Position numbers and translations under genes: made by a program. A stretch of DNA of 64,000 nt from Punctularia strigosozonata HHB-11173 SS5 (Eukaryota > Basidiomycota > Agaricomycetes > Corticiales > Punctulariaceae), in the NCBI RefSeq assembly GCF_000264995.1, contig NW_006767433.1, positions 1,044,577 to 1,108,576 of the forward strand, read 5' to 3'. Positions 22,589 through 33,267 of this stretch are shown here, piece after piece (the first letter of the stretch is position 1; each line of letters begins with the position of its first letter). The notes below the pieces were generated by a model that saw nothing but the letters and a program-made list of their open reading frames with translations, was not told the origin of the DNA and did no database searches.

Positions 22589-25432
22589 TCACAACGCCCA
22601 GATCTTGACCGTCGCGTCCCGCGCGCCCGTGACGAGGTAGCGGTCGATGTACCGCAGCCTCTCCATGGGCTTAATGTGTCCATTGGTCGTCAGAGTCGAG
22701 TGTTGCATGCTCGTGCGATTGTAAATCTGCGCGTCGTGGTCGCATTGGGATACGGAGCGGTTCACGTGGTAAACACCAGGAACTCACTTTGACGCCGTTC
22801 TCTCCCGTAGCCGCCAAGATTTTCCTGGTGTCGAACTGCACTGCAGTCACTGCGTGGTCGTATTTGAGCGTCTCGAACACGCCGCCAGTGCGCAAGTCCC
22901 ATATCTATCGCAGTGGAAACATCAGGGATGGCTCATACGACAGACGTTGCAAAAGTGACTGACCCGAACAGACTTATCAAGGCTGCCGCTGACTACGTGA
23001 AGCTCATCGAACTGAAGGCACGTCACAGGTCCGGTATGCCCCATCAACGTCCTATGTGGTTGGCCCGTCCTCACTGGCAAGGTCGATCAGTTCCATTACG
23101 ATGTAGCAAGAACGAGTCAAGAAACACTCACTGTCCCACATTCTCACCGCGCCGTCCCCGCTGCCGCTCACGAGCGCATAGCCCCAGAACTGAACCCCAC
23201 CCACGAAGTCAGTGTACATGTCCCAGCTCCCGTCCGCGGCAGGCGGCATGGGCACGGAGAAATTGCCTGCGGCAGCGGCAAGGCCGCTGAAGGGCGCGAT
23301 GAAGGCGGGCGAAGCCGATGGCGGCGGGTGCGAGATCGCCCAGAGGATGTCCATCGTCATCACGCACTGGCCCGTCTTGAGGTCCCATTGGCGGAGTGTC
23401 TTGTCTGACGCACCCGTAACCTATTTGGGGTTTGAGCGGAGCTGCTGCAATGGTGCGAGCAAAGGAGAGCGTACTGACCAGGCAGTCGTCCTCGAAGTAG
23501 AGCGCCGTCACGGCTTTCGTGTGCCCCTCGAGCACTCTCACACAGGGGCCCGCCTCCTCCTGTTCGGCGACCTTCGCCTTCGCTTTACCCTTTCCATTGC
23601 TGTTCGTCTCCCTCCGGACCACCTCCCCGAACTCGCCGAACTCACTTTCGCCCTCCTCCTCCGCGACATCGCTCAGGCTGAGCACCGTCCCCTCGCGCTC
23701 CCATTCGTCCTCCTCCGCCTCGTCATCGCCTACGCGCCGCAGATCCCACAAACGCACGGATCCGTCTGCGGCGCCGGTCAGGCACACATGGTCCTCGACC
23801 TGCAGACACTTAACGGTGTCGATGTGCCCGCTGAGCCGGCCGAGCACCGTGCCAGAGAGCAGGTCCCAGACGCGCGGGTGAGGGTCGTCGGCAGAGGCGG
23901 AGACGAGCGTACCGTACGGCTCGGAGAAGTCGAGGGCGGTGATGGGCGTCTCGTGCCCTTGGAGGGTCTGTTTGGCGCATGTTTTAGTTGCAGGGGCAGT
24001 CGGTCAGGGGGAGACTGACCATGAATGCTACCCCAGGAGGTAATTCATCGTGCTCGGAGGGTAAGAATGCGGGACCTGTGCGATGTATCAATCACCTTCG
24101 TACGAGCGTAGACATTTAAAAGCGCACCCTTGCGTCGTCTCGAGCTCTGGGCTATATGAGGGGTCGGCGCCGCCTGAGCAGGGACTGCTGGTGGTCGCCG
24201 GGCAGTTTCCTCAAACTCCAGCCTCTCCTGAACCCCTTGCACTGCGCGTGACAATATGTGAGCGATCGCACAGTGAACGATAATAACGGATAACGCATAC
24301 ACTCATCGTCGAGCTCGAGCTCATCTTCCTGCAGCTTGAGCAGGTCCTTCTCGAGCTTGGAGCGCAACGCGTCCAGCGTTTCAATCTTGTGCGTGATTTC
24401 CGCAATGTCGTTGTTGATCAGACTCTGCGCAAACCTCGGTTCAGCAGTTAGCATCGCGAGGAGATGAAGAAAAGCACGGACGCGTCGAACGTGAATGTTC
24501 TCCTTATCCCGCAAGATTTCTTCGGTCTGCCTGGTGAGCTCCTCCTTCCCCAGCGTCTTCATTGCACTTAGGCTCTCCCTCCCTTTCCTCTTCTGCTTCG
24601 GTCTCACGCCGCGCTTCCGCCCGACAATTACCACGTCCTCCTCGCTCGCCACGCTCTCCCTCTCCTCGTCTTCCGCCAGCATACCCCGTGCACTCATTCC
24701 CAAGCGCTTCAACCCCATCTTCGGCGTGTCCACACTCCGTGCTTGCCGCCTTCGGCTCTTGCCCTTCTCCGCGCTCGGAATAGTCGCCTCAAATCCCCTC
24801 AGCAAGCTAACACTCGGCTTCATCCCGCCCTTGCCCCTATCCGGCCCCATCCGGCCCTCTTCTTCAGCTCCTTCATTGCTCCCGTCATCGTCTTCGCCCA
24901 GGGAGAGGTTCAGTAGCTCATCCGTCGCTTCGACGATTTGCAGGTCGCGCGACGTGACCCGCCGTCCGCCGAGCGAAATCCGCACGGCCTGCACAGGCGC
25001 ACGCCCGAGGGTGGCGAAGTCCATGGCGGTGCGCGGCATGGCGTTCGCGATCGACGCGCGGGCTCCCGGTCGAGCCGAGACGGTTGCGGCGGCGGTCATC
25101 ATGCGTGGGGTCATGAGTGCGGGTGCGACTACACAGGAGCAAAAAAAGTACTATGAGTATATGCACATCTGAATGCAGCCGTGCGTCCTCCGCGTGGTTT
25201 TCATCTACGAGAGGGGGGGGGGCACAAAATACGTACGGTCTGCGAGTATCTTGGACGAGTCTCCGCGCCGGTGTGAGAAGGGTGCCATGATCGCGCGGCC
25301 GACGATGTCGAGCTTGCTCGTGCCCGTGCGCTGCGAGGAAGATGAGGCAGACTGCCCGGTGACGAGCGGGTCGAGGGCAGCGCGAGGATTGCGCTTTCGT
25401 GCTCTATCGCGGTCGCGCTCGTCTTGAGCCAT
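22589..25432 (-). CDS. MDV1: Mitochondrial division protein 1 (WD40 adaptor)
   Basis: Ten exons (25237-25432, 24482-25128, 24301-24424, 24128-24241, 24020-24075, 23479-23967, 23132-23420, 22964-23073, 22788-22904, 22589-22726) give 759 residues in phase. Mdv1/Caf4 proteins sit on the outer mitochondrial membrane with Fis1 and recruit the dynamin Dnm1 for fission. Order seen: disordered N-terminus, Fis1-binding helical region with [13 protein letters not shown], coiled coil (about 285-350: [12 protein letters not shown]...[11 protein letters not shown]), then WD40 repeats beginning [14 protein letters not shown] and ending [14 protein letters not shown]. Two WD repeats carry long insertions, acidic near 23600-23720 and Pro/Ala-rich near 23230-23330. 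Divergent from ATP11 across 343 bp. Confidence 0.9.
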
Positions 25433-25775
25433 GTTGCCTCGTTATCCCCAGTGCCCGAACGCGTCGCAAAGTAGGTGGTCGTCGCCTGGCGAGGTCGCGG
25501 CGGTTCCCGAAGACTCCCGTTTCGCGTCGCGTGCGTCGCGGTGCTATGCGCACACCACCGCGTTGTGACGATACGTTATTGAGACAGGATAAGTGAAGGG
25601 ATAATATAGTCCTCAACGTCAATTGTGAAGGAGGGAAGGAGGCGACCAAGGACGAGATGCTGGAAGAGGCGAGGCAGGGAGCCAGCGAGAACTCGGACGC
25701 GAGTGGATGATGTCAAGCGCGGTCCGGACACAGGCCGACTTTTTCTGCTTTGCTCACCGACTACCTTCGCCGAGG
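25433..25775. promoter_or_regulatory. Bidirectional intergenic region between MDV1 and ATP11
   Basis: 343 bp separate the two start codons, so both mitochondrial genes must draw their promoters from here. GC-rich, without a clear TATA box. Co-regulation is inference. Confidence 0.5.
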
Positions 25776-27023
25776 ATGTCGTTCGTTGCGGCGACAGGAC
25801 GTCTGCGACACATCGCTAGGCGTGTTTCTCACTCGCGAACACGAACCTTCGGACCGTTGAGCTCCTGGATCCCAGCCTGTCGTTGGCAGCACGATTACAC
25901 CGCCAAGTATGCAGACAAACTGCAGAAAGTTGCCGAGGAGTGAGGTACTTGCTCCTGCTCTCCGACTGTATCATGATGATCCTTACAGGTGAATAATCCG
26001 TCCTGCAGGCGAGGGCTGAGCGTTGAGCAGCTCCGGGCCAAGTTGCGTGAGGAGGAGCTTGCCAAACGCCGACAAGCCGCTACGTCCGCAGGGCCATCGG
26101 CACAGGCTATCAGCAATGGGAAAAGCTCGTCGACGTCGACGGCTGGCGCTAGTATTGCAGGGTCGTCTCCTTTGTCCCAGCCTAGAGCGCGTAAAGACAG
26201 TTCTCCCGTTAAGGTATGTTCGAATCCCCTTCACCTCCCTCGAATCTCCTTGACCAAATCATATGCGTTACCATAGCCACTCTCGCAACTTTTCAATCTT
26301 CCAAAGCTGCTCTCTACCCCGCATACGCCCGCTCAGATCCAAGCGTTATGGACAGCATATCACGCCTCGCGCTCCTCCGGCACCGGCCGCGGCTTCCTCT
26401 GCGCAACCGTACCAGCGCCGACCTACGAGCAGATGCTCACCCGCGCACGGCGCTACCCATCCTTTATCCTCCCCCTCCCCCGTACCACAACAGACCCACA
26501 GCAGCGGCCGGACGGTGGCGACCAGGCTCACGAGTTTTTCTACATGCAGTGGGCGTTCCACGGCGCTCCGGCGACACCGACCTACGAGTCCGAGACCGCG
26601 CTTTTCCCCGTCTCGTCTTCGGCAAGCGGAGGAGAAGCAGCGAACCCGCACACGTCTACGGTGCTCTTCACTCCCCTGGGCGAATACAAACTCCGCCAGA
26701 CGTTCGCGACGCCGCACCTCGTACTCACATTCTACCCCGACCTCGCGCGCTCGCACGGCGTCGTCCTCCTCCGCGGCGAGATCACGCCCTCAGCGGCCTC
26801 GGCCGGAGAGGGGGCTGGGGCTGGCGACGTGCGGTACCTGCTCGGTCAGGAGGACGCTCAGATGCTGGCGATGGGCGTGCAGAAGTTTTACCTGTGGGGA
26901 GAGCAGCAGGGCGAGACAGTGGAGGGGAGGAGGAAGGCGGAGGAGCTCTTGAGGGTGTTCCACGAGGAACCGGAGAAATTCCAGTGGGAGGAGTTGCTAG
27001 CGGAGGCAAAGTTGACGCCGTAG
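25776..27023 (+). CDS. ATP11: F1-ATPase assembly chaperone Atp11
   Basis: Three exons (25776-25939, 26009-26213, 26337-27023) give 351 residues. Atp11 binds free beta subunits of the mitochondrial F1-ATPase in the matrix and passes them to the assembling hexamer. Residues 1-45 are Arg-rich and fit a presequence. Then come Y-A-D-K-L-Q-K-V-A-E-E-R-G-L-S-V-E-Q-L spanning the first intron, and I-Q-A-L-W-T-A-Y-H-A-S-R, T-Y-E-Q-M-L-T-R-A, F-F-Y-M-Q-W-A-F-H and F-Y-L-W-G-E, all usual Atp11 landmarks. The start at 25776 is chosen because the upstream in-frame codon is not AUG and the sequence from here is a good targeting peptide. The donor at 25940 overlaps an apparent stop (GAGTGAGG), which splicing removes. 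Confidence 0.9.
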
Positions 27024-27192
27024 TCGCCAAGTTATCTTGTCTAAACTAGAGCGTTGTAATGTAGGAACGCGCATGCTCAACTCTCTCAAGATGAAGCTGA
27101 GGGGTACGAGGCACGTAATCGTGCATATATGCATCAAAGATACTTGCAGTGATCGTACTGTACAAGGTGCGCGATGGGAGAAAGATCCCTCG

Positions 27193-28129
27193 TCACGTAT
27201 CCAAAGTCCTTGACCACCCAAAGTCGAGTATAATGTCGAATCCAAATGGACGGAGGTCGTATTCCTTCCTCAGCCACGGCAGCTTCTGCGCCGGCTCGCG
27301 CGTTGCGTCGGAAGGCGCCGCTGCCTCCCTCGGAGCCGGTGACGGCTCGCCTCCGGGTACGGGCTGCCCGATAGAGCTGCCCTTGAGCCAGCTGAACGCG
27401 CCCCGCCATGTTCCAGAACGTGTCCGCGCCGCCGTCGCTCCAGTCCCGTCGTCGGGAGCGGCACGGTCCAGTTCCGTCGGGGACCCATCCTCACCCGCCT
27501 CAGAGCGCACCCGCTCCCAGTACTCCCTCTCCCGCCGTTCCAGGTCCGCCTTGAGCTGCTCCACGCTCCGCCACTCCCACCGGGTGACGTTGAACGGCTC
27601 GAATACGCTCTCGGACCCCGCAAAGTCGACGAAGCACCGGTCGCACAGCTCGAGCGAGGCAGGGAGCGGCACGTCTGCGGCCGCTAGGCGTGCATCGAGG
27701 TCGGGCATCAGGGCACGCAGCGCGTCAGCAAAGGTAGTCGCGGGTGCTTCTCCAAGAGTCGGGGAGGAAGACATGGGCGCGGAGAGCGGGACGGGGTGCC
27801 GCGAGCAGGAGGATAGGAAGAGAGCCGTGAGGAGGCAGATGCAGTAGAAGCATGGCTGGGCGTGTAGCGTGAGCGTGAAGAGAAAGAGGACTAGAAAGTA
27901 GGCGGGCGCGGTGGGCAGCGGGAGGAGGAGGAGTGGAAGGTACCACCGAGTGCACCTGATTAAGATGTCAGTTGTGCGGTACCGGCGAGAACGACAGCTA
28001 CTCGCCACATGTCGGCACGACGACGATTGCGTTCTTCCCTCCGTATAGACAGTCGAGGTCGCAGTCGGCGTTTAGTAGAGCGTGCCTGCTTCTCCGAGCT
28101 CGACTGCCGCCTGCCCTAAAGCCAATCAT
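27193..28129 (-). CDS. Unknown membrane protein with hydrophobic hairpin
   Basis: Two exons (28002-28129, 27193-27955) with a 46-nt intron give 296 residues. I do not recognise the family. Around residues 45-95 two hydrophobic segments follow each other (P-L-L-L-L-P-L-P-T...F-L-V-L-F-L-F-T-L-T-L and F-Y-C-I-C-L-L-T-A-L-F-L), separated by a short polar turn, so a hairpin or two-pass membrane protein is likely. Downstream are a Cys pair (L-C-D-R-C), a charged helix (L-K-A-D-L-E-R-R-E-R-E-Y-W-E-R-V) and a C-terminus ending R-P-F-G-F-D-I-I-L-D-F-G-W. The first exon supplies the only in-frame AUG. Divergent from SBA1 over 209 bp and convergent with ATP11. GC content is high. Confidence 0.55.
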
Positions 28130-28338
28130 GTGCCCACTGGATCGGAAGATCCATCGCGATGAGATTCTCCGGCGTTCTGGTCGCTTCCAGACGTCATTTA
28201 CGCCTGCAAGTGCGCGCGTCCCCCTACTTTAGTCTCCATTCACTCAGCGGCCTGGCATACACGACCCCCAAACTCACGCCTTTTCGTTTCTTTGAACCAC
28301 GCGACTGTCCTTTTCTTCCGCATCTCGTCGATAACAAA

Positions 28339-29244
28339 ATGGCCCAACATCCTGAGGTTCTCTGGGCGCAGCGCAGCAGCGACTCCGATGCGAGCAAGGT
28401 ACGCGCCTGCACGCACCAATAATTTGGCATCGGTTCGGATGGGCTCATACAATACTTGCATGACGACAATAGAACATCATATACTTGACCATCAACTTGC
28501 CAGACATCGTCGAGAGCACACTCCAATATGATCTTACTCCGACAAAGCTTTCGTTCAAGGCGAAAGCCGGTAGGTAAGCGCCTGTTCCCCCACGGTGTAC
28601 GCGCTCGCAAAGTACGCGATTCTGATGGTCCGGTGTGTTGCGTGTAGCACCGAGCAACGCGATTTCGCCTTCGACCTCGACTTCTTCGGCGAGGTCGTCC
28701 CCGAGGTATGTCCCGCATCACGCTCTCGCATACATGCGCACCATCTCAATGCCCCGATTCATAACAGGAATCCTCCAAGCGTTTGACGAGCCGCTCGTTC
28801 GCGCTCATCCTGCGCAAGAAGGAGCTCAAGACGGAGTACTGGCCACGCATCACGAAGGAGAAGGTCAAGAGCCACTTTATCAAGACCGACTTTAGCAAGT
28901 GGGTCGACGAGGACGAGCAGACCGGCGCCGAGCCTGCGCCCGACGACGACTTTGACCCGATGGGCGGCATGGGTGGTATGGGCGGAATGCCGGGCATGGG
29001 CGGTATGCCAGGCATGGGCGGTATGGGTGGCATGCCTGGTATGGGCGGTATGGGCGGTATGGACTTCGAAAAGGTCCGTCTCGTATCAAAGTGGTAGATC
29101 ATACCGATTGGCTGACGCATAAATTTGCAGATGATGGCCCAGATGGGTGCTGCAGGTGGCGCCGGACCTTCGGGCGAAGAGCCCGAGGACGATTCCGACG
29201 ACGAGGGCCCACCGCCGCTCGAGGACGCGCCGGAGGCGAAGTAA
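28339..29244 (+). CDS. SBA1: Hsp90 co-chaperone p23 / Sba1
   Basis: Five exons (28339-28398, 28473-28573, 28648-28705, 28768-29073, 29131-29244) give 212 residues. p23 proteins bind the ATP-bound Hsp90 dimer in the cytosol and slow ATP hydrolysis so clients can mature. The CS fold covers about residues 1-120: H-P-E-V-L-W-A-Q-R, I-I-Y-L-T-I-N-L-P-D, L-S-F-K-A-K, F-D-L-D-F-F-G-E-V and R-S-F-A-L-I-L-R-K-K-E, with W-P-R-I-T-K-E-K and K-W-V-D-E-D-E closing it. A Met-Gly repeat of about 35 residues (G-G-M / P-G-M units) and an acidic tail follow. The Met/Gly repeat recalls DnaJ-type linkers and is unusually regular. Converges on the HAD phosphatase gene. Confidence 0.92.
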
Positions 29245-29504
29245 ACACACCAAAAGTTCTTGCCAGGATGCATCGGAAGGGACCTAATGATTGCTTGATG
29301 ATGCCGAATGTGTATCCGTTTGCCCTCGCACGATAGATGCCCACGTACATAAACAGTTGTTGCTCGCATCTAGCTCTCGAATGTAGTATCTGACGAACAT
29401 CGTGCACCATCGCAGATCGAGCAAGGCATCTACCTCATCTACTTGGCATCCATCGAACTCTACTAAGATCTATCCTTGTTCCGTTTCGACGGACCGCGAT
29501 CTTA

Positions 29505-30567
29505 CTATGATTCGTCGATCGTTACCTCCAACTTTCCAACCTTCCAGTTGACGCTGACTCTGGATCAGATCAACATGAGCCATACAATACCCATGGCCAC
29601 GATGGAATGGCACGAACTTCGTTAAATCCTGGACAATGTAGTCCGGCTTCGCATCCGACTTTTCGAGATACTCCCGCGTATGGGACGTGCACACTGCTAG
29701 CGTCTTCGCGCCGGCCGCCCGCCCGGCCTTCAAGCCGGACGGGGCATCTTCTACCACCAAACCTGCCCCAGAAGAAGTCAGTTATACGAGTGCCGGAGAA
29801 TTATGGAGGTATTAGATGAATCTCACAGTTCTTCGGATCGACTCCGCATTTCTTCGCGCCGGCGAGGTAGGGGTCCGGATGCGGTTTGCCAGCCGACACG
29901 TCGTTGGAGGTGACTAAGCCCGCGGGAGGCAAGTCGATACCACATCGACTAAGAGCTTTGGGCGTGTAGATGTTCGAGGCTGGTGAAACCGGTCAAGTTA
30001 CGGGACTTCTGGGCGCGGCGAGCAGGGACGAACCCGAAGTTACGATTGTCCAGCCATGAGATTGGTCTGAAGCACCGTCACGGATCTCAAAACGGCATAT
30101 GAGATGGCGTTGATGTTAGGAGGTAGAAATCGGACGCTTACTTGCTTCAATAGGGCGTGAACTCCGGGGAGAACGGTCGGTCCTCCTTCGAGCACCTCGT
30201 CCTCAAATCGTACGATCTCAGCCTAGCCACAACGATGATCAGACATGATGCGCGTTAAGTGTGGCACAGCGCGTACCTGCAACTTGTCCTCGTCGTCGAT
30301 CTTGCACCACTCCTTGAGCGTGTCGTCCAACCTCCGACCGTGCGAAGCATGCGCGACCTCGGTCGCGTTCAGGTCGTAATCGCGCGCGAACGTGTTCCAT
30401 GCTTTGTACACTCCCGGAGTAGAGTCTATTAGCGTACTGAGCGGGGCATGAGATGATTCCGGAGAATGATGAGGAAGGCCCAGCCCAGCGCTCCGGGTGC
30501 CCGAAAGAGGAAGGGACATTCACCCATCCATGTCGAACAAGATCGCGTCCACTGTGATGGTGACCAT
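29505..30567 (-). CDS. HAD-family sugar/glycerol phosphatase (GPP/DOG type)
   Basis: Seven exons (30524-30567, 30277-30436, 30142-30222, 30034-30085, 29827-29979, 29618-29762, 29505-29559) give 229 residues. All HAD motifs are present: motif I F-D-M-D-G-T-L-I-D-S, where the first Asp is the nucleophile; motif II I-V-T-S-A; motif III lysine in S-A-G-K-P-H-P-D-P-Y; motif IV V-V-E-D-A-P-S-G. The cap domain carries the substrate, so glycerol-3-phosphate versus 2-deoxyglucose-6-phosphate cannot be told from the sequence. The last intron is needed: unspliced, the frame runs on with foreign sequence, while splicing gives the typical end V-N-W-K-V-G-K-L-E-V-T-I-D-E-S. Two donors are GTTCGT. Intron 3 uses a short TTTTGAG acceptor. 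Confidence 0.85.
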
Positions 30568-30842
30568 GGCTCTTTGTATTCGTTTGCGGACGGGGGAGAG
30601 TCGGGATGAATTGGTGGACGTTGCTCTGGTCGGAGCGACGAGGGTAAAGAGATCGGTGTAAGGCGAACCCCGGCGACACCGGGCCGCTCTCCCGGACCGA
30701 TGGCATTACCACAACGGGCACCGCGCCTGCCTCATCCTGAAGCGCGCTGCGTCGGTCGGCGATTATGTCCCAATCATATAGTCCGCCGAGGGTTTCAGAC
30801 GCGCGATTCATCAAAGCGGTCTGGCCCTCTCAGAGCCATGAT

Positions 30843-32280
30843 GCCCAGTCAAAACACCAGCTGAGGAGCTCAGACGAGAGCTGAGGAGAATAAGATCGTG
30901 CTGAGCACGTATGAGCAGGACTGAGCTGGATGGATCTTCCACAACCTTAATCACAGATCGTGGCCCTTTTGAGCTCGTTTTGTCCATTTTTGACTTCGTT
31001 GTACACAACTTCGCAACGATGCCGAAATCTACGAAACTTCGACGTCCCGATCTGGCTCCCATGGAGGTACAGCGAAAATGAGAGACTTGGAAAGAATTTT
31101 GCCCAAGTCGCGCCGGACGCTTCTTGTCCTCCTACCACCACCATCCCCCGCCTACGCCAATGCCCACACCCACGCAACTCATGACTCACTGTGTCAGCGC
31201 AAGCTATCTATGACAGATGAATGGCAAATCCTGCGAGGCTGTAGCGGCCTGTGTGTGAATTAGCACTACAGCTGCTCAGCTGCATACTTGCTGTACGAAA
31301 CACTCGTGCCTGCCGTGTTTTCCTTGACTATATGCACATGCTGAGGCTCACGCGACACCGTAGAGCAAGAATGGCGAGTCTATGCAACAGAGAATATCAC
31401 AACAGGTCAAGACATGGTGCCATGCCACGGGAGCGCAAGTTCGGCTTTATGTCGAAGAGCACCAACGAAATTCAATATCACCGTCATCCTAGCCCGTGGT
31501 TTCCGTCTGAGAGCGAAACGAAGGTAGGTAAATGCGCATATAAGCTAGCCTCAATGGGTTGAAGAGCTTATATGGTGTGCAGGCATCTTCTTGGTGTTGT
31601 GCTTCCCGGTACGTGATCGCCGACTCGTCGGCTGGTAGTAACTCATCGCGCATGCAACTCAGATCACAAGGGCAAGGCCACCCAACAACAGTGGTCAGTC
31701 GGGTCCACAACTAGACCGCGGGCCCGCCCCGTCGTGTACTTTGCCGTCCTTGCAGCGTTACGTGCGCGCGCTCTCGCCATGCCGTTTCCAAACTTACGTT
31801 GACCATGGCTTCCCTGTTGTCTGCTGTACAGGTGTGTGCAGGCAAGATCATCAGGAGTGCGAGGTGGCAACCCGGTATGTTTGTGACATCCACGATTGGC
31901 TCAATACCCAGCTCACTCGCACTGTCTGTAGCGTAGAGACGCTGCTGCGCTGGTACCTGTATTCGACAACTGGTCACTATGATCCCACTGCGTAGATTGG
32001 CCGGTGCCGAGTATCTCAGGATAAATTCATGTAAATTACGTAGATGGTGAATAATATAAAACAGTTTTTCTATACTGTATCAAACCATCTGGAAGGCATA
32101 TCTATATACGCAGCTATGGTCAGTTCTGCTCATATAGATTCCATCCTGCTCAGTTGTGCTCAGCACTGCTCAGCGTCTTAGTCGCTTTTCGCTGAGCCCA
32201 GCTGACGTGAACTGAGCAGAGCGGCGGTGCTACCTTGCTCAGCTCTGCTCCGCCCTGCTCAGACGGCGTTTCGACTGGGC
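30843..32280. mobile_element. 1.44-kb terminal-inverted-repeat element with 5-bp target duplication
   Basis: The element begins GCCCAGTC and ends GACTGGGC, with an imperfect inverted repeat continuing inward for about 25 bp (AAAACACC-like on the left, GAAACGCC-like on the right after reverse complement). Both ends are flanked by ATGAT (30838-30842 and 32281-32285), a clean 5-bp target duplication. Subterminal CTGAG/GCTCAG motifs cluster at both ends (about 30859-30925 and 32120-32262), as transposase-binding repeats often do. I find no transposase inside, so it is probably non-autonomous. The superfamily cannot be fixed from what I see. Confidence 0.75.
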
Positions 32281-32285
32281 ATGAT

Positions 32286-33267
32286 GACGCAGGACCGCGT
32301 CCCAACTGGAAACGGTCGGGCTTGGCATAACGTTGCGTACCAGCGTCGTCGCCATGAGCATAAAGTACAGCTAGCAGGCAAAGAACAGTCGACAGCTGCG
32401 CAGACCACAAATCGTCAATATTCGAGTCGGTTGGGTTTGATTTCAGATCCAAGAGGGCGACGCGGTTACTGCGCGAACTTGATGACCGTTGCTTTACTGC
32501 ACGATCTTGCAGGCCGGGTTTCCTACTCTGGCGAGGCATTTTTCTCGAGCAAGGCACGAGATGCCCGTGTTTTGCCCAAGCTGCAGTATGCAGCTCAAGT
32601 TCTTCGAATGCTGAAGCCGTGATCAGGGCAGTGCTGCTTGAACTTGAGTTCGCACGAGGCAAGGCGATGCGCTGCGCTAGGATCGGCGAGTTCTTCGCCT
32701 CTCTTGTGGAAGGCGGCCGTGCAGCTCAATTATAGCCGGACCACCTGAGGTAACAAAGCATGGTTTCACAGTGGTAACGTGACCGTACTTCGTATCCATT
32801 GCGATGGATGACCGTTCAACCGCACATGTGGTGTTTGAGATGGTCTCGAGTCGAAGTGTATCTGGCAACGGTTGCCGGCATCGGCAGGCCATCGTGGCAC
32901 TGGTTTCGTTCCGAGAGTTAGGTCCATCCGAGTCTCATCAAAAGATGTGATGCGAGGCCGCACACGGCGAAGCCATCGGAACGAAGTCGGCACAGCATCA
33001 CCCCGTCTTGGGCTCGATCCAGCTCGATCCACGGCCATTCAGCCATTCACGCTCCTCCTTTATAAGATGCGGGTGGCCGCCATTGTCCCCTCACCTTTTT
33101 ATTCGATAGGTCACCTCTTTCTCCTGCACATCTTTCCCGGTTCACGATCAGGCATCGTCCACCGCCAGTCTTTACGACGAACGACTTGACCCGGTGTCTA
33201 TCCTTCGACTAACGTTCCTTACCCGACTCCCCACGTACTCCCGGATTACCTTGCTATACTCTCAATC
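32286..33267 (+). promoter_or_regulatory. Upstream region of secreted protein gene A, with TATA box
   Basis: No gene found. A good TATA motif (TTTATAAGA) lies at 33059-33067, about 200 bp before the start codon at 33268, followed by pyrimidine-rich tracts. A near-identical TATA context precedes the paralogue at 35476, suggesting both are strongly expressed. Confidence 0.5.
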
